64,000 bases of DNA from positions 62,001-126,000 of the forward strand of contig NZ_JACOIK010000007.1 in assembly GCF_014692515.1 (NCBI RefSeq), read 5' to 3'. This DNA is from Sphingobacterium micropteri. Its GTDB lineage: Bacteria; Bacteroidota; Bacteroidia; Sphingobacteriales; Sphingobacteriaceae. The notes under the pieces are model-generated. The model saw only the letters and a program-made list of their open reading frames with translations. It was not told the DNA's origin and made no database searches. The translations under genes were made by a program, and so were the position numbers. Below, in pieces: positions 18,123 through 27,130 of the stretch (its first letter is position 1; each line of letters opens with the position of its first letter).

Positions 18123-18869
18123 ATGCAGGCCATAAAATACCAATATATTAAGGTGAACAAAATGGATTTCCGTATGGAGGTTATACTTGCACGTCCCGAG
18201 AAACGGAATGCGTTTACACCGACGACGGTGAACGAAATAGCACATGCTTTTCAAAACGCAAATAATGATGATAGTGTAAAAGTTGTGGTATTGAAAGCCG
18301 AAGGACCGGTGTTTTGTGCAGGAATGGATTTAAAAACCTTTGAAAATAAGGATCTTGATATATCGAACCCGCTGATAGAGAATAAGCATATATCGCTAGG
18401 CGAAGTATTTGCAGGATTGTACAAACCGTCAGTGGCTCTGGTGGAGGGAAATGTTATTGCCGGCGCTTTTTTGATGATTGCCGAATGTACATATGTGTTC
18501 TGTTCAAAAAATGTACAGTTTCGTTTGCCGGAGTTAAACTTAGGAATCTTCCCTTTCCAGGTTATGGCAAGTTTGATGAGGGTAATGCCGGAAAAGAAGA
18601 TGTTACAGCTGTGTTTGTATACTGACTATTTTTCTGCTCGAGAAGGGATAGCATATGGTCTGGTGGACGGATTTTTGGAAGAGATAGATATAGACGGGTT
18701 TTTAGATAAATTTAAAGATATTAGCTCGTCCGCTGTTATCGCAGGTTTTAAAGCAGCGAGAGAAATCCCTTCCGTCGCCAGTGAAAAGCGATACGACTTT
18801 TTGTTAAAAAGTTTGCATGAATTGAAGTCTTCCGAAGACGTGAAAAATCGAATTTTTAGAAAAGATTAA
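18123..18869 (+). CDS. Enoyl-CoA hydratase/isomerase family protein, probable methylglutaconyl-CoA hydratase
   Basis: Crotonase-fold protein of 248 residues. The substrate-binding and oxyanion-hole segments are present: ARPEKRNAFTP near residue 25, GPVFCAGMDLKTFE near 60 and the second loop EGNVIAGAFLMIAEC near 105. The catalytic-glutamate segment is FRLPELNLGIFPFQVM. The classical second glutamate of enoyl-CoA hydratase 1 (in the GGTQ loop) is absent, a pattern shared by methylglutaconyl-CoA hydratases and other crotonases. Context between HMG-CoA lyase and the other leucine-pathway genes suggests hydration of 3-methylglutaconyl-CoA to HMG-CoA. The first 13 residues align with the family's first strand, supporting the ATG at 18123, but a -7-like box sits right in front of it. 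Confidence 0.82.
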   Translation: MQAIKYQYIKVNKMDFRMEVILARPEKRNAFTPTTVNEIAHAFQNANNDDSVKVVVLKAEGPVFCAGMDLKTFENKDLDISNPLIENKHISLGEVFAGLYKPSVALVEGNVIAGAFLMIAECTYVFCSKNVQFRLPELNLGIFPFQVMASLMRVMPEKKMLQLCLYTDYFSAREGIAYGLVDGFLEEIDIDGFLDKFKDISSSAVIAGFKAAREIPSVASEKRYDFLLKSLHELKSSEDVKNRIFRKD

Positions 18870-18950
18870 TTTTCATAGATACTTGTGGTATGAGATCTGT
18901 TAACTGTTGGTTTAATTTAGGTGTCATATTTCGTTTTCTAAACGCCTAAG

Positions 18951-20099
18951 ATGCTACATCTTCTTATTGCACCAAATGCATTTAAACATAGTCTGGACGC
19001 ACGACAGGTTGCGGAGGCACTACATGAAGGTTTTTCTCAGAGTAGTTTGGACTGTCGTATAACGATTTTTCCTATTGGCGATGGAGGTGACGGTACATGT
19101 AAACTTTTGCATGAAAAATTAGCGGGTAAGCTAGTCAAAATTACGGTTACGGGACCGTTGGGAACACGTGTTGAAGCTTCATATAGTTTGGTTGACGGAG
19201 GAAAAACAGCTATAATCGAAATGGCCGACGCATCGGGTATCCGTTTGGTAAAAACAGACGAACGGAATCCACTTTACGCGAATAGTAAAGGCACGGGCGA
19301 ATTAATCCTGCATGCTTTGGATCATCATAAGGTAGATCAAATTATTTTAGGGATGGGAGGTTCTGCAACCGTGGATGGTGGATGCGGGATGCTTCATGCC
19401 CTTGGTGTACGTTTTTTGGATAAGAAAGGACAGGAACTTGACCCGATTCCCGAACAATTGCGGTATCTAAAACGTATTGACACAAGCGGGTTGAACAAAA
19501 GGATATTAGATAGCGATATCAAGATTCTTTGTGATGTAGAAAATTGTCTTCTCGGAGAGGAAGGGGCGGCGCATGTTTTCGGACCTCAAAAGGGAGCTTC
19601 TCTAGAACAAGTTAAGATTCTAGATAACTTTCTGCATCGGTTAAGTGATATTGTCTTACAAACGACAGGAAAAAATATGGCAAATATCGTTTCGGGAGGT
19701 ACAGCAGGAGGTGCAGCTGCCGGCATGTATGCTTTAGCTAATGCGCAATTGGTAAGTGGAATAGCTTATTTTTTGCAAAAGACGGGTTTTGAAGAAGTGA
19801 TAAAAATGGCTGATTGGCTCATCACGGGAGAGGGGAGTCTTGATGAGCAGACGCTCTTAGGTAAGGCTCCGGCGGGTGTGGCTTTGTTTGCAAAGCAATA
19901 TGGAATTCCGAGTGTGGGGATAGCAGGAAGCGTACCCCTAGAACCTTCATCTGCGTTATTGGATATGTTTGATGTACTGTTGCCGATTAGCCACCAAGCC
20001 ATGCCATTGGCAGAAGCACTTGCAAACACGGAACAGAATCTTCGTCGTACGGCGGAAGCTTTCGGAAATATACTGGCTTGTAGTAATAAAAAGAACTAA
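18951..20099 (+). CDS. Glycerate kinase (type I, GarK/GlxK family)
   Basis: ATP-dependent kinase that phosphorylates D-glycerate (usually to 2-phosphoglycerate in this family). The 382-residue chain begins with the conserved APNAFKHSLDARQVAEAL and has IGDGGDGT near residue 40, GMGGSATVDGGCGMLHALG near 135, CDVENCLLGEEGAAHVFGPQKG near 190 and WLITGEGSLDEQTLLGKAP near 285, all hallmarks of this family. It follows the hydratase by 81 bp on the same strand and may be co-transcribed. Its stop codon overlaps the stop codon of the convergent scpA gene (4-bp overlap). No link to the leucine genes is obvious. Confidence 0.94.
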   Translation: MLHLLIAPNAFKHSLDARQVAEALHEGFSQSSLDCRITIFPIGDGGDGTCKLLHEKLAGKLVKITVTGPLGTRVEASYSLVDGGKTAIIEMADASGIRLVKTDERNPLYANSKGTGELILHALDHHKVDQIILGMGGSATVDGGCGMLHALGVRFLDKKGQELDPIPEQLRYLKRIDTSGLNKRILDSDIKILCDVENCLLGEEGAAHVFGPQKGASLEQVKILDNFLHRLSDIVLQTTGKNMANIVSGGTAGGAAAGMYALANAQLVSGIAYFLQKTGFEEVIKMADWLITGEGSLDEQTLLGKAPAGVALFAKQYGIPSVGIAGSVPLEPSSALLDMFDVLLPISHQAMPLAEALANTEQNLRRTAEAFGNILACSNKKN

Positions 20100-20869
20100 G
20101 CTACATGTTCGGACTCATAACAAAACTCTTCTTTTTTCCCGATGGAGAAATTATTGAAACCTAGTCCGATTTCTATTTCTAGTAAACGTTGTTGAAGCAT
20201 CTCCAGAATGGCCAAGAAATTGAATACAAGTTGTACTTTGTTCTCTGAGCTTTTAATGATTTGCTGGAAATCCAGTTTTTTATTCAATTCTACCAATTGC
20301 GCAATAGCTTTTTTCTGTTGTTCGATCGTATATGGGAATTTTACAACGGTATGAGTAGCTTCTTGAACGCGATGGGTAAAATTGAACATCAACTTTTCGT
20401 ATATCATCAAGAGTTTGTATAAATCAAAAGAGGATAATTCTTCTTCTGTGGTATCGGTACACCTCGCAGTTTTATTATCCTTGGCTATATTTCCCCGGGC
20501 ATGTAATCTCGCCCGATTCTCTTCTAATACCCGCAACTTCTCACATACTTCCTTAAACTGCTTATATAAAATAAGCTTTTGGGTCAGTTCCTTCTTCAGA
20601 TCGATCTCATTTTCCGCGTCATCCAACTCTGGGCGAGGCAAAAGCATTTTGGCCTTGATACGCATCAACGTAGAAGCAACAAATATAAATTCGCTGGCGA
20701 GCTCTATATTCAAGGACTGCATTTTCTGAATATAGTCTAAAAAATCATCCGTTATAGTAGAAATAGGAATGTCATGGATGTTTAATTCATCCCTTTCAAT
20801 AAAGAAAAGCAATAGGTCAAAAGGACCTTCAAATTGCGCTAGTTTGATTTCGTAACCTGCTGTTTGCAT
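20096..20869 (-). CDS. scpA: Segregation and condensation protein A
   Basis: Kleisin that bridges the heads of the SMC dimer in the bacterial condensin complex with ScpB; acts on the nucleoid, often loaded from parS/ParB near the origin. The 257-residue chain starts with the family opening YEIKLAQFEGPFDLLLFFIE, followed by DIPISTITDDFLDYI and SEFIFVASTLMRIKAKMLLP. The C-terminal winged-helix region includes QLVFNFLAILEMLQQRLLEIE. scpB and smc are not in the window. The gene lies in the same region as the parS-like sites. It is convergent with and overlaps glycerate kinase by 4 bp, and a perfect DnaA box lies 47 bp upstream of its start. Confidence 0.94.
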   Translation of the reverse strand: MQTAGYEIKLAQFEGPFDLLLFFIERDELNIHDIPISTITDDFLDYIQKMQSLNIELASEFIFVASTLMRIKAKMLLPRPELDDAENEIDLKKELTQKLILYKQFKEVCEKLRVLEENRARLHARGNIAKDNKTARCTDTTEEELSSFDLYKLLMIYEKLMFNFTHRVQEATHTVVKFPYTIEQQKKAIAQLVELNKKLDFQQIIKSSENKVQLVFNFLAILEMLQQRLLEIEIGLGFNNFSIGKKEEFCYESEHVA

Positions 20870-20915
20870 AGCTTGTCCAAAAATAAAAAATTGTACGCTA
20901 AAGCTACCTCATATT

Positions 20916-20924
20916 TTATCCACA
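20916..20924 (+). other. Consensus DnaA box between scpA and dxs
   Basis: Exact TTATCCACA in the 203-bp divergent gap between scpA and dxs. A single box without a cluster, so it is more likely a regulatory or titration site than an origin. Confidence 0.45.
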
Positions 20925-21039
20925 ATTGATGTTCTATTAACAATATATCATCTATTGTTTACACACACGTGTAGGCTATTTTTAACAGCAATAAACTTTT
21001 ATTTGCGTTTATTGTTCTGTAGTTTAGGGAATAAGTTGT

Positions 21040-21047
21040 TAAGTTTG
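21040..21047 (+). promoter_or_regulatory. -7 promoter element of dxs
   Basis: TAAGTTTG fits TAnnTTTG exactly and lies 25 bp before the dxs ATG, giving a predicted leader of about 20 nt. The -33 box is not clear. Confidence 0.45.
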
Positions 21048-21072
21048 TAACTTATTTTATATAAACGAAACT

Positions 21073-23001
21073 ATGCAAGTAGAGGCAGGTCCACTATTAC
21101 AACAAATAAATTATCCGTCCGACCTTAGGAAGCTGAAACCGAGTGATTTGGAAGAAGTATGTCGTGAATTGAGACAATTCATTGTTGATATTGTATCCGT
21201 GAACGGTGGGCATTTTGCAGCTAGTTTGGGTGTCGTGGAATTAACCGTTGCGTTACATTACGTATTGAATACACCTTATGATCAAGTTATTTTTGATGTA
21301 GGGCATCAAGCGTATGGGCATAAAATATTAACAGGAAGAAAAGAGACCTTTCATACAAATAGGATTCTGGGAGGAGTATCTGGTTTTCCAAAAAGAAGCG
21401 AGAGCGAATACGATGCTTTTGGCGTGGGACATTCTTCTACCTCTATTTCCGCCGCGTTGGGAATGGCCGTCGCCTCGGAATATAAAGGAGAGAAAGATAG
21501 ACAACATGTAGCGGTAATCGGTGACGGTGCATTAACTGGAGGGATGGCCTTTGAGGCTTTAAATCATGCGGGGATTGAGAAATCGAACTTGCTGGTTATA
21601 CTCAATGATAACTGTATGTCTATTGATCCCAATGTGGGGGCGATGAAAGAGTACTTGACTAGTATTACAACATCTAGAAGCTATAATAAATTTCGAGATG
21701 ACCTGATTGCTGTATTAGCTAAAATTTCGAAGAATGGCCCCGACGCCTATGGATGGGCAAAGAAATTGGAGCAAAGCATTAAAGGGACATTACTGAAGAA
21801 TGCCAATCTATTCGAGTCACTGAATTTCCGTTATTTTGGTCCAGTAGATGGCCATGATGTGGCGAAACTGGCGAAAACCATCGAAGATCTAAAACATATT
21901 CCTGGACCAAAGTTATTGCATGCCGTGACTGTGAAGGGTAAAGGATATGCATTGGCAGAGAAAGATCAAACAACATGGCATGCTCCAGGTTTATTTGATA
22001 AAATTACAGGAGAGATTAAGAAAGCCGTTTTAGATAAACCTCAACCACCGAAATATCAAGATGTTTTTGGACATACTTTAGTAGAGTTAGCAGAAGCTAA
22101 CGATAAAATTATGGGGATCACGCCGGCAATGCCTTCTGGTTCGTCATTGAATATTATGATGAAAGCGATGCCTGATCGCGCTTTTGATGTGGGCATAGCC
22201 GAGCAGCATGCCGTAACCTTTAGTGCCGGTTTAGCTACGCAGGGGTTAATACCTTTTTGTAATATCTATTCTTCGTTTATGCAACGGGCTTATGATCAGG
22301 TCATCCATGATGTAGCATTGCAGAAATTGAATGTTGTTTTTTGTTTGGATCGCGCAGGGGTTGTCGGTGCTGACGGACCTACACATCATGGAGCATATGA
22401 TATCGTATATATGCGTTGTATTCCTAATTTGATTGTTTCTGCTCCGATGAATGAAGAGGAACTACGAAACTTAATGTATACCGCACAAATGCCAGATACT
22501 GGACCATTTGTAATTCGCTATCCACGTGGTAATGGCGTAATGGTAGATTGGAAACGCCCGTTCGTCAAGCTTGAGATTGGCAAAGGACGCAAACTTCATG
22601 ATGGAGAAGAAGTTGCTATTCTAAGTTTCGGTGCCATTGGAAATGAAGTTGTAAAAGCTGTTCAGACATTACATGAAGAGGGTATTTATCCTGCTCATTA
22701 TGATTTACGGTTTGCGAAACCGTTGGACGAAGGTTTGTTACATAAGGTATTTAAAAAATTCAATAAAGTTATTACGGTAGAAGACGGGAGTATTATGGGA
22801 GGTGTGGGATCTGCCGTTTTAGAATTTATGGCAGACCACGGTTATGGGGCAAAGTTGGTCCGATTAGGGATTCCCGATGAAATCGTTGAACATGGCGAAC
22901 AAGCAGAGCTCTGGAGGATATGCGGATATGATGCATTGTCTATTGCAACACAAGTTAAAAAATTGGCTGCCGGAATAAAAACCGATACGATGGTGTCGTA
23001 G
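21073..23001 (+). CDS. dxs: 1-deoxy-D-xylulose-5-phosphate synthase
   Basis: Thiamine-diphosphate enzyme that joins pyruvate and glyceraldehyde 3-phosphate, the entry step of the MEP isoprenoid pathway. The 642-residue chain has the family's N-terminal signature [35 protein letters not shown], the ThDP/Mg motif [18 protein letters not shown] ending in NDNCMSI, the central pyrimidine-binding segment [15 protein letters not shown], and [18 protein letters not shown]. The C-terminal transketolase domain is complete. It is a single-gene unit with its own terminator. Confidence 0.97.
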   Translation: MQVEAGPLLQQINYPSDLRKLKPSDLEEVCRELRQFIVDIVSVNGGHFAASLGVVELTVALHYVLNTPYDQVIFDVGHQAYGHKILTGRKETFHTNRILGGVSGFPKRSESEYDAFGVGHSSTSISAALGMAVASEYKGEKDRQHVAVIGDGALTGGMAFEALNHAGIEKSNLLVILNDNCMSIDPNVGAMKEYLTSITTSRSYNKFRDDLIAVLAKISKNGPDAYGWAKKLEQSIKGTLLKNANLFESLNFRYFGPVDGHDVAKLAKTIEDLKHIPGPKLLHAVTVKGKGYALAEKDQTTWHAPGLFDKITGEIKKAVLDKPQPPKYQDVFGHTLVELAEANDKIMGITPAMPSGSSLNIMMKAMPDRAFDVGIAEQHAVTFSAGLATQGLIPFCNIYSSFMQRAYDQVIHDVALQKLNVVFCLDRAGVVGADGPTHHGAYDIVYMRCIPNLIVSAPMNEEELRNLMYTAQMPDTGPFVIRYPRGNGVMVDWKRPFVKLEIGKGRKLHDGEEVAILSFGAIGNEVVKAVQTLHEEGIYPAHYDLRFAKPLDEGLLHKVFKKFNKVITVEDGSIMGGVGSAVLEFMADHGYGAKLVRLGIPDEIVEHGEQAELWRICGYDALSIATQVKKLAAGIKTDTMVS

Positions 23002-23024
23002 TATAACCACATAAAGAAAATAAC

Positions 23025-23053
23025 GGCAGAATTGTTAAATTCTGCCTTTTTTT
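23025..23053 (+). terminator. Intrinsic terminator of dxs
   Basis: GGCAGAATT (23025-23033) pairs with AATTCTGCC (23038-23046) with loop GTTA, followed by seven T. It lies 24 bp after the dxs stop codon. Confidence 0.9.
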
Positions 23054-23370
23054 GTGTTTGAATATTGCCTATATTTATACACGAAAAAACCTAATAGTTA
23101 TCCACATTAAAGGAGGTTTTGCGTTTTTCTGATACAGAAACAGCTTTATTTAAAACGGATAAATCGAGATGTTGAAAAAATATTTTTAAGCACATTTTAT
23201 GCGATGAAAAAACATTATTTTTTAGTTTAAAATTCTGATAATTAGTTTGTTGTGTTTTTTTTGATTTTTTAGTTTTTTAGGTCGTTTTTTTTTGTCATCT
23301 TCGTCTTAAGCGAAAGTTTTAAACAATTTTTTTGTCAAATATTGGTTTTCAAGTTATTAACAATTTAAGA
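23054..23370. promoter_or_regulatory. dnaA upstream region with one consensus DnaA box
   Basis: About 315 bp of AT-rich non-coding DNA. TTATCCACA is present at 23098-23106, a likely autoregulatory DnaA site. A possible promoter is TTTG at 23246-23249, a 20-bp spacer and TAGTTTTT at 23270-23277 (one mismatch in the -7 element), predicting an mRNA leader of roughly 85-90 nt. No cluster of boxes is seen, so I favour the nadB-nadA gap as the origin. Confidence 0.4.
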
Positions 23371-24798
23371 ATGGAAAAAACGTGTACAAGTGTTTGGAAT
23401 AGCTGTCTTCAGATCATTAAAGACAATATACCTGCGCAAAGTTTTAAGACCTGGTTTGAACCTGTTAAAGCAGTAGGTTTGAATGGTAACGTTTTAACTA
23501 TTCAAGTGCCTTCAGTATTTTTTTACGAATGGTTGGAGGAACATTATGTAGGTATTCTGCGTAAGACAATTAAGAAATTCTTGGGGGAGCAAGGGCGTTT
23601 GGAATACAATATTATCGTGGATAAATCTTCTGCTAATACACCTTATACCACCAATATCCCTTCCAATGGAAATGGTGCAGAAGGAAAAAAGCAATCTATT
23701 CCTGTTCCCGTAGCATTAAATAAAAACATCAAGAATCCTTTTGTTATTCCCGGATTAAAAAAATTGCAAGTAGACCCACAGCTAAATACACATTATACAT
23801 TTGATAATTTTATTGAAGGAGAATGTAATCGATTGGCACGTTCGGCTGGTTTTGCAGTTTCAAACAAGCCGGGAGGGACTTCTTTTAACCCTTTAATGCT
23901 TTATGGAGATGTAGGTCTGGGGAAAACGCATTTGGCTCAAGCGATTGGTAATGAAATCAAGAAAAATTTACCCGACAAGTTAGTTATATATGTTTCCTGT
24001 GAAAAATTCTGTCAGCAATTTGTAGACTCATTAAAAAATAATACGATTAATGATTTTGTGAATTTTTACCAGGCAATGGATGTAATTATTATGGATGATG
24101 TGCACAATTTTGCGGGTAAAGAAAAAACGCAAGATATCTTCTTCCATATTTTCAATCATCTACATCAATCTGGTAAACAGATTATCTTAACATCGGACAA
24201 AGCACCAAAAGATTTATCTGGTTTGGAAGAGCGTTTATTAAGTCGTTTCAAATGGGGATTATCTGCAGATATTCAGGTTCCGGATTTAGAGACTCGAATG
24301 GCTATCTTGAAGAAAAAAATGTATTCTGATGGTATTGAGTTACCCGAAAATGTAGTTGAATTTGTTGCAACACAGATTGACAACAGTGTCCGTGAATTGG
24401 AGGGCGCTATGGTGTCCTTATTGGCTCAATCGACCTTAAATAAAAAGGAAATTGACCTCAATTTAGCAAAATCCATGTTGAAGAACTTTGTGAAAAATAC
24501 ACACAAAGAAATCTCCATGGAGTATATCCAAAAACTAGTTTGTGAGTATTTTGAGGTACCCGTAGAAATGGTAAAATCGAAAGTTCGTAAACGGGAGATT
24601 GTACAAGCTCGCCAAATCTCGATGTATTTAGCGAAAAACCATACAAAATCTTCTTTGAAGTCAATTGGAAACTTTTTTGGTGGACGTGACCATTCCACAG
24701 TGATCTACGCTTGCCAAACGGTAGAAGATTTAATTGAAACAGATAAGAAGTTTAAAACGTATGTTCAGGATATTCAAAAGAAGCTGAAATCTTCTTAG
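23371..24798 (+). CDS. dnaA: Chromosomal replication initiator protein DnaA
   Basis: AAA+ initiator that binds DnaA boxes and opens oriC. Using the ATG at 23371 the protein has 475 residues; a TTG 39 bp upstream opens the frame but adds a non-conserved extension. Domain I is at about 1-80 (VWNSCLQIIKDNIPAQSFKTWF). Domain III has LYGDVGLGKTHLAQAIGNE (Walker A), VIIMDDVHNFAGKE (Walker B), and the arginine-finger region EERLLSRFKWGLSADIQ. Domain IV ends with the DNA-binding signature ARQISMYLAKN and FGGRDHSTVIYACQ. The gene lies about 15 kb from the candidate origin and ends at a strong hairpin. Confidence 0.97.
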   Translation: MEKTCTSVWNSCLQIIKDNIPAQSFKTWFEPVKAVGLNGNVLTIQVPSVFFYEWLEEHYVGILRKTIKKFLGEQGRLEYNIIVDKSSANTPYTTNIPSNGNGAEGKKQSIPVPVALNKNIKNPFVIPGLKKLQVDPQLNTHYTFDNFIEGECNRLARSAGFAVSNKPGGTSFNPLMLYGDVGLGKTHLAQAIGNEIKKNLPDKLVIYVSCEKFCQQFVDSLKNNTINDFVNFYQAMDVIIMDDVHNFAGKEKTQDIFFHIFNHLHQSGKQIILTSDKAPKDLSGLEERLLSRFKWGLSADIQVPDLETRMAILKKKMYSDGIELPENVVEFVATQIDNSVRELEGAMVSLLAQSTLNKKEIDLNLAKSMLKNFVKNTHKEISMEYIQKLVCEYFEVPVEMVKSKVRKREIVQARQISMYLAKNHTKSSLKSIGNFFGGRDHSTVIYACQTVEDLIETDKKFKTYVQDIQKKLKSS

Positions 24799-24837
24799 TA
24801 AAGAAAAACGTTATTATTTAAGTTTATTTTTGAATGT

Positions 24838-24871
24838 AAAAAGCGAAACCGGTTAGGGTTTCGCTTTTTTT
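24838..24871. terminator. Bidirectional terminator after dnaA
   Basis: AAAAAGCGAAACC (24838-24850) pairs with GGTTTCGCTTTTT (24857-24869), loop GGTTAG, with T runs on both strands. It separates dnaA from the convergent secreted-protein gene. Confidence 0.9.
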
Positions 24872-24889
24872 ATGAAAGTCAACGATCTA

Positions 24890-25318
24890 TTATTCACCTA
24901 TTGGTTGTTGTGGCTCCATAGGCTGTGCTGGTTCTGCTGGTTCCACTGGTGGTGTTAGCGGCGCAGCAGGTGCTGGGGTTTCTTCTTTCGGACGTTCCGC
25001 CACTATCCTGTCGTATTGTGTTTTTTGTTCATCAGACAGTTTTTCTTTGATTTGAGCATCTGTTGTTTCCTGCAACCTACCTTTTGCTTCAGCCAGTGCT
25101 TCTGGCGATTGAGAAGCATCTGCTTTTAATGCCTGTTTTGCTTTTGCATGCTCTAAAACGATATCATAGATAGAGGTTTGCTGTTCATCTGTTAATGTTA
25201 GTTTCTCTGTTAATTTCGTTACTTTTTCCCTTGCTTTGTCTTCCGGATTTGCATCTTGGGCAAATGTTAACGTCAGCGCAAATAATAAGCTGATCCCAGT
25301 TAAAAATAATTTTTTCAT
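24890..25318 (-). CDS. Secreted Glu/Gln-rich helical protein with Pro-rich tail, function unknown
   Basis: A 142-residue exported protein. A signal peptide (MKKLFLTGISLLFALTLTFA) ends before QDANPEDKA. Residues 25-105 are helical and highly charged, with two repeats of the type LTDEQQTSIYDIV and LSDEQKTQYDRIV, which recall the LTxxQ motifs of periplasmic chaperones Spy and CpxP. Residues 108-142 are a low-complexity tail of Pro, Glu, Ala and Gln. A Spy-like role in periplasmic protein quality control is a guess from the motif only. It stands alone, with a terminator at its 3' side and no clear promoter in the 244-bp upstream gap (25319-25562), in which I see nothing else. Confidence 0.7.
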   Translation of the reverse strand: MKKLFLTGISLLFALTLTFAQDANPEDKAREKVTKLTEKLTLTDEQQTSIYDIVLEHAKAKQALKADASQSPEALAEAKGRLQETTDAQIKEKLSDEQKTQYDRIVAERPKEETPAPAAPLTPPVEPAEPAQPMEPQQPIGE

Positions 25319-25562
25319 GACATTATATTTTAATTGTTAAACCACTATTGTGTTATTTCTAGTTATATAACTCATTATAGCCCAGGTTTGTTGCGTGATG
25401 TGTATCAAATGTGTTACATTTTAACATTTCTTAACGACATTCCCGTATAAATACAGATACTAATCCCGTGCTAATCCGTATCAGCTTACGTATAATCTAT
25501 AGTGTATATATTAAAAGTCTGGGTGCAGCAGTGGGTAATCTCGAATATTGGCAGGTTGTCTG

Positions 25563-26594
25563 TTAAGACGAGAATGCACGCTTTACTATCGCATCGAACA
25601 TGTACGCATTGCCAAATAAAAACACTTGGTCTATAGGAAGAAAATATAGCGGATGTTGGTCTACGAACGACGATGGTAATCGTTGTAAATCCTTTTCTGT
25701 CGTGATAATAACCTTCTGAAGGGAGTCTATATGTTGAAAGGTCTGGCTTATTTTATCCAGGTCGTCCGGTGAAAACTGGTGATGATCACGGAAAGATAAA
25801 TGAATGATGTCCTTAAATTGTGGTTTTAAATAGGATAGTAACGGTTGTGATTTTGCGATACCCGTTACGACTAAAGCAACAGTATCACCCAGTTGTGTAT
25901 CGTCTAATAGTAGGCCATTTTTCATCTGTAACTTTTGGTAACCAATTTTTGTATAAAATAGGGGTACAGAAGTGTATTTACGAAGCCTTGACTCTATAGA
26001 GAATTTCATTTGGGCGGGAACAGTATCCGGACATTTGGTAATCACAATGGTATCGGCACGTTTACAAGCCGGCAGCATTTCTCTAAAATTTCCGGTAGGT
26101 AATGGAAGGATAGGGTGTTGTAATGATTCATAATCAAGCAACAATATAGAAAAACTGGGCCTTAGCTTACGGTGTTGATAAGCATCATCGAGCAGTACGG
26201 CATCAACTTGACCCTGAATCTGCTCAATTCCTCGCACGCGGTTTTCACAGACAATCACCGTAGCATCTGGAAATTTACGTTTTATTTGGAGAGGTTCATC
26301 TCCCGTCAGTTCAGCAGAATCGTGTATATCTACATATCGAAATCCTTTGGTTTTCCGTCCGTATCCCCGACTGAGAACAGCTACATTTAGGTAAGGCTTA
26401 ATCAGCCGAAGCACATATTCCGTCATCGGACTTTTTCCTGTACCGCCTACGGACAGGTTCCCAATAGTGATGACGGGAAAATGAAAAGAAGTACTGTTAT
26501 AAAGTTGATTGTCATAAGCCCAGTTCCGGAGCAGTACCACCGCTGCATATAAAATGGAAAAAGGGAAAAGCAGCCAACGAATGATCCTAATCAT
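25563..26594 (-). CDS. lpxK: Tetraacyldisaccharide 4'-kinase
   Basis: Inner-membrane-associated kinase that phosphorylates the 4' position of the lipid A disaccharide precursor. The 343-residue chain has a hydrophobic N-terminus (LLFPFSILYAAVVLLRNWAYD), the P-loop VITIGNLSVGGTGKSPMTEYVLRL near residue 45, SRGYGRKTKGF, DAVLLDDAYQHRKL near 135 and LPTGNFREMLPACKRAD. These are standard LpxK motifs. Its ATG overlaps the gldH stop codon by 1 nt (TAATG), so it is translationally coupled as the last gene of the holB-ricT-gldH-lpxK operon. Confidence 0.96.
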   Translation of the reverse strand: MIRIIRWLLFPFSILYAAVVLLRNWAYDNQLYNSTSFHFPVITIGNLSVGGTGKSPMTEYVLRLIKPYLNVAVLSRGYGRKTKGFRYVDIHDSAELTGDEPLQIKRKFPDATVIVCENRVRGIEQIQGQVDAVLLDDAYQHRKLRPSFSILLLDYESLQHPILPLPTGNFREMLPACKRADTIVITKCPDTVPAQMKFSIESRLRKYTSVPLFYTKIGYQKLQMKNGLLLDDTQLGDTVALVVTGIAKSQPLLSYLKPQFKDIIHLSFRDHHQFSPDDLDKISQTFQHIDSLQKVIITTEKDLQRLPSSFVDQHPLYFLPIDQVFLFGNAYMFDAIVKRAFSS

Positions 26595-27130
26595 TACTTT
26601 CTAACAATTTTTAAACCGACATCGGTAATATCCAAGATCGGATTTTCCTGCATATTTTGTTCGATTTCGAAAGTATACATACCCGTATCCGGGAAGGTAT
26701 AGTTTTCTTTCAGAAGACGCCTGTTCTCATATAGATTACCTGCACTTTTTCCGGTCCAGCGTCCGTCTGATGTGGCTAGTTTAAGCTCATGCCTGTAAGA
26801 AGTGTCTTTTAGTCTTGGTCCGGTTTCATGTGAAAGAAAAAAAAAGTTAGCAAAATCGTACTCACCCGTATGCCTTATATAGACCCATACGTCGTATGGG
26901 CCATTATTTCGATCTATATGCACCTGGAACGTTTGTCGCTCATGATGATGCCACTGTCTGTTTGCCGTCGATTTATAGACGTCATAAAAAGGTTCGTTGA
27001 CACAAGCGAGCACAAAAAATAGCAGACAAAATCCAAAAACACATCTAGCTATCGCCTTTATTGTTATTTGGTGTTTTGTTCCTGTTTCTATTTTTATTCC
27101 GATTAAACCGCTTTTTGGGTTTGTTCCCAT
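26594..27130 (-). CDS. gldH: Gliding-motility-type lipoprotein GldH
   Basis: Predicted lipoprotein of the GldH family, known from gliding Bacteroidota and also present in non-gliders. A hydrophobic segment (CVFGFCLLFFVLAC) ends in a lipobox Cys, followed by VNEPFYDVYKSTANRQWHHHERQTFQVHID; the body is a small beta domain. The open frame begins with ATG at 27130, which overlaps the end of ricT by 86 bp and puts about 28 extra residues before the hydrophobic segment; there is no other ATG, GTG or TTG closer to it in frame. The true start could be an ATA/ATC codon, or the long N-region is real. Position between ricT and lpxK matches the family's usual context. Confidence 0.8.
   Translation of the reverse strand: MGTNPKSGLIGIKIETGTKHQITIKAIARCVFGFCLLFFVLACVNEPFYDVYKSTANRQWHHHERQTFQVHIDRNNGPYDVWVYIRHTGEYDFANFFFLSHETGPRLKDTSYRHELKLATSDGRWTGKSAGNLYENRRLLKENYTFPDTGMYTFEIEQNMQENPILDITDVGLKIVRK

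Noticed and set aside
19155..19172. CACGTG palindrome within glycerate kinase
   Set aside because: AACACGTGTT lacks the TGTTN...NAACA flanks of parS and lies in coding sequence.
23054..23370. dnaA upstream gap as the replication origin
   Set aside because: It has only one clear DnaA box and lies inside the G-rich strand region; the nadB-nadA gap has more boxes and the skew change.
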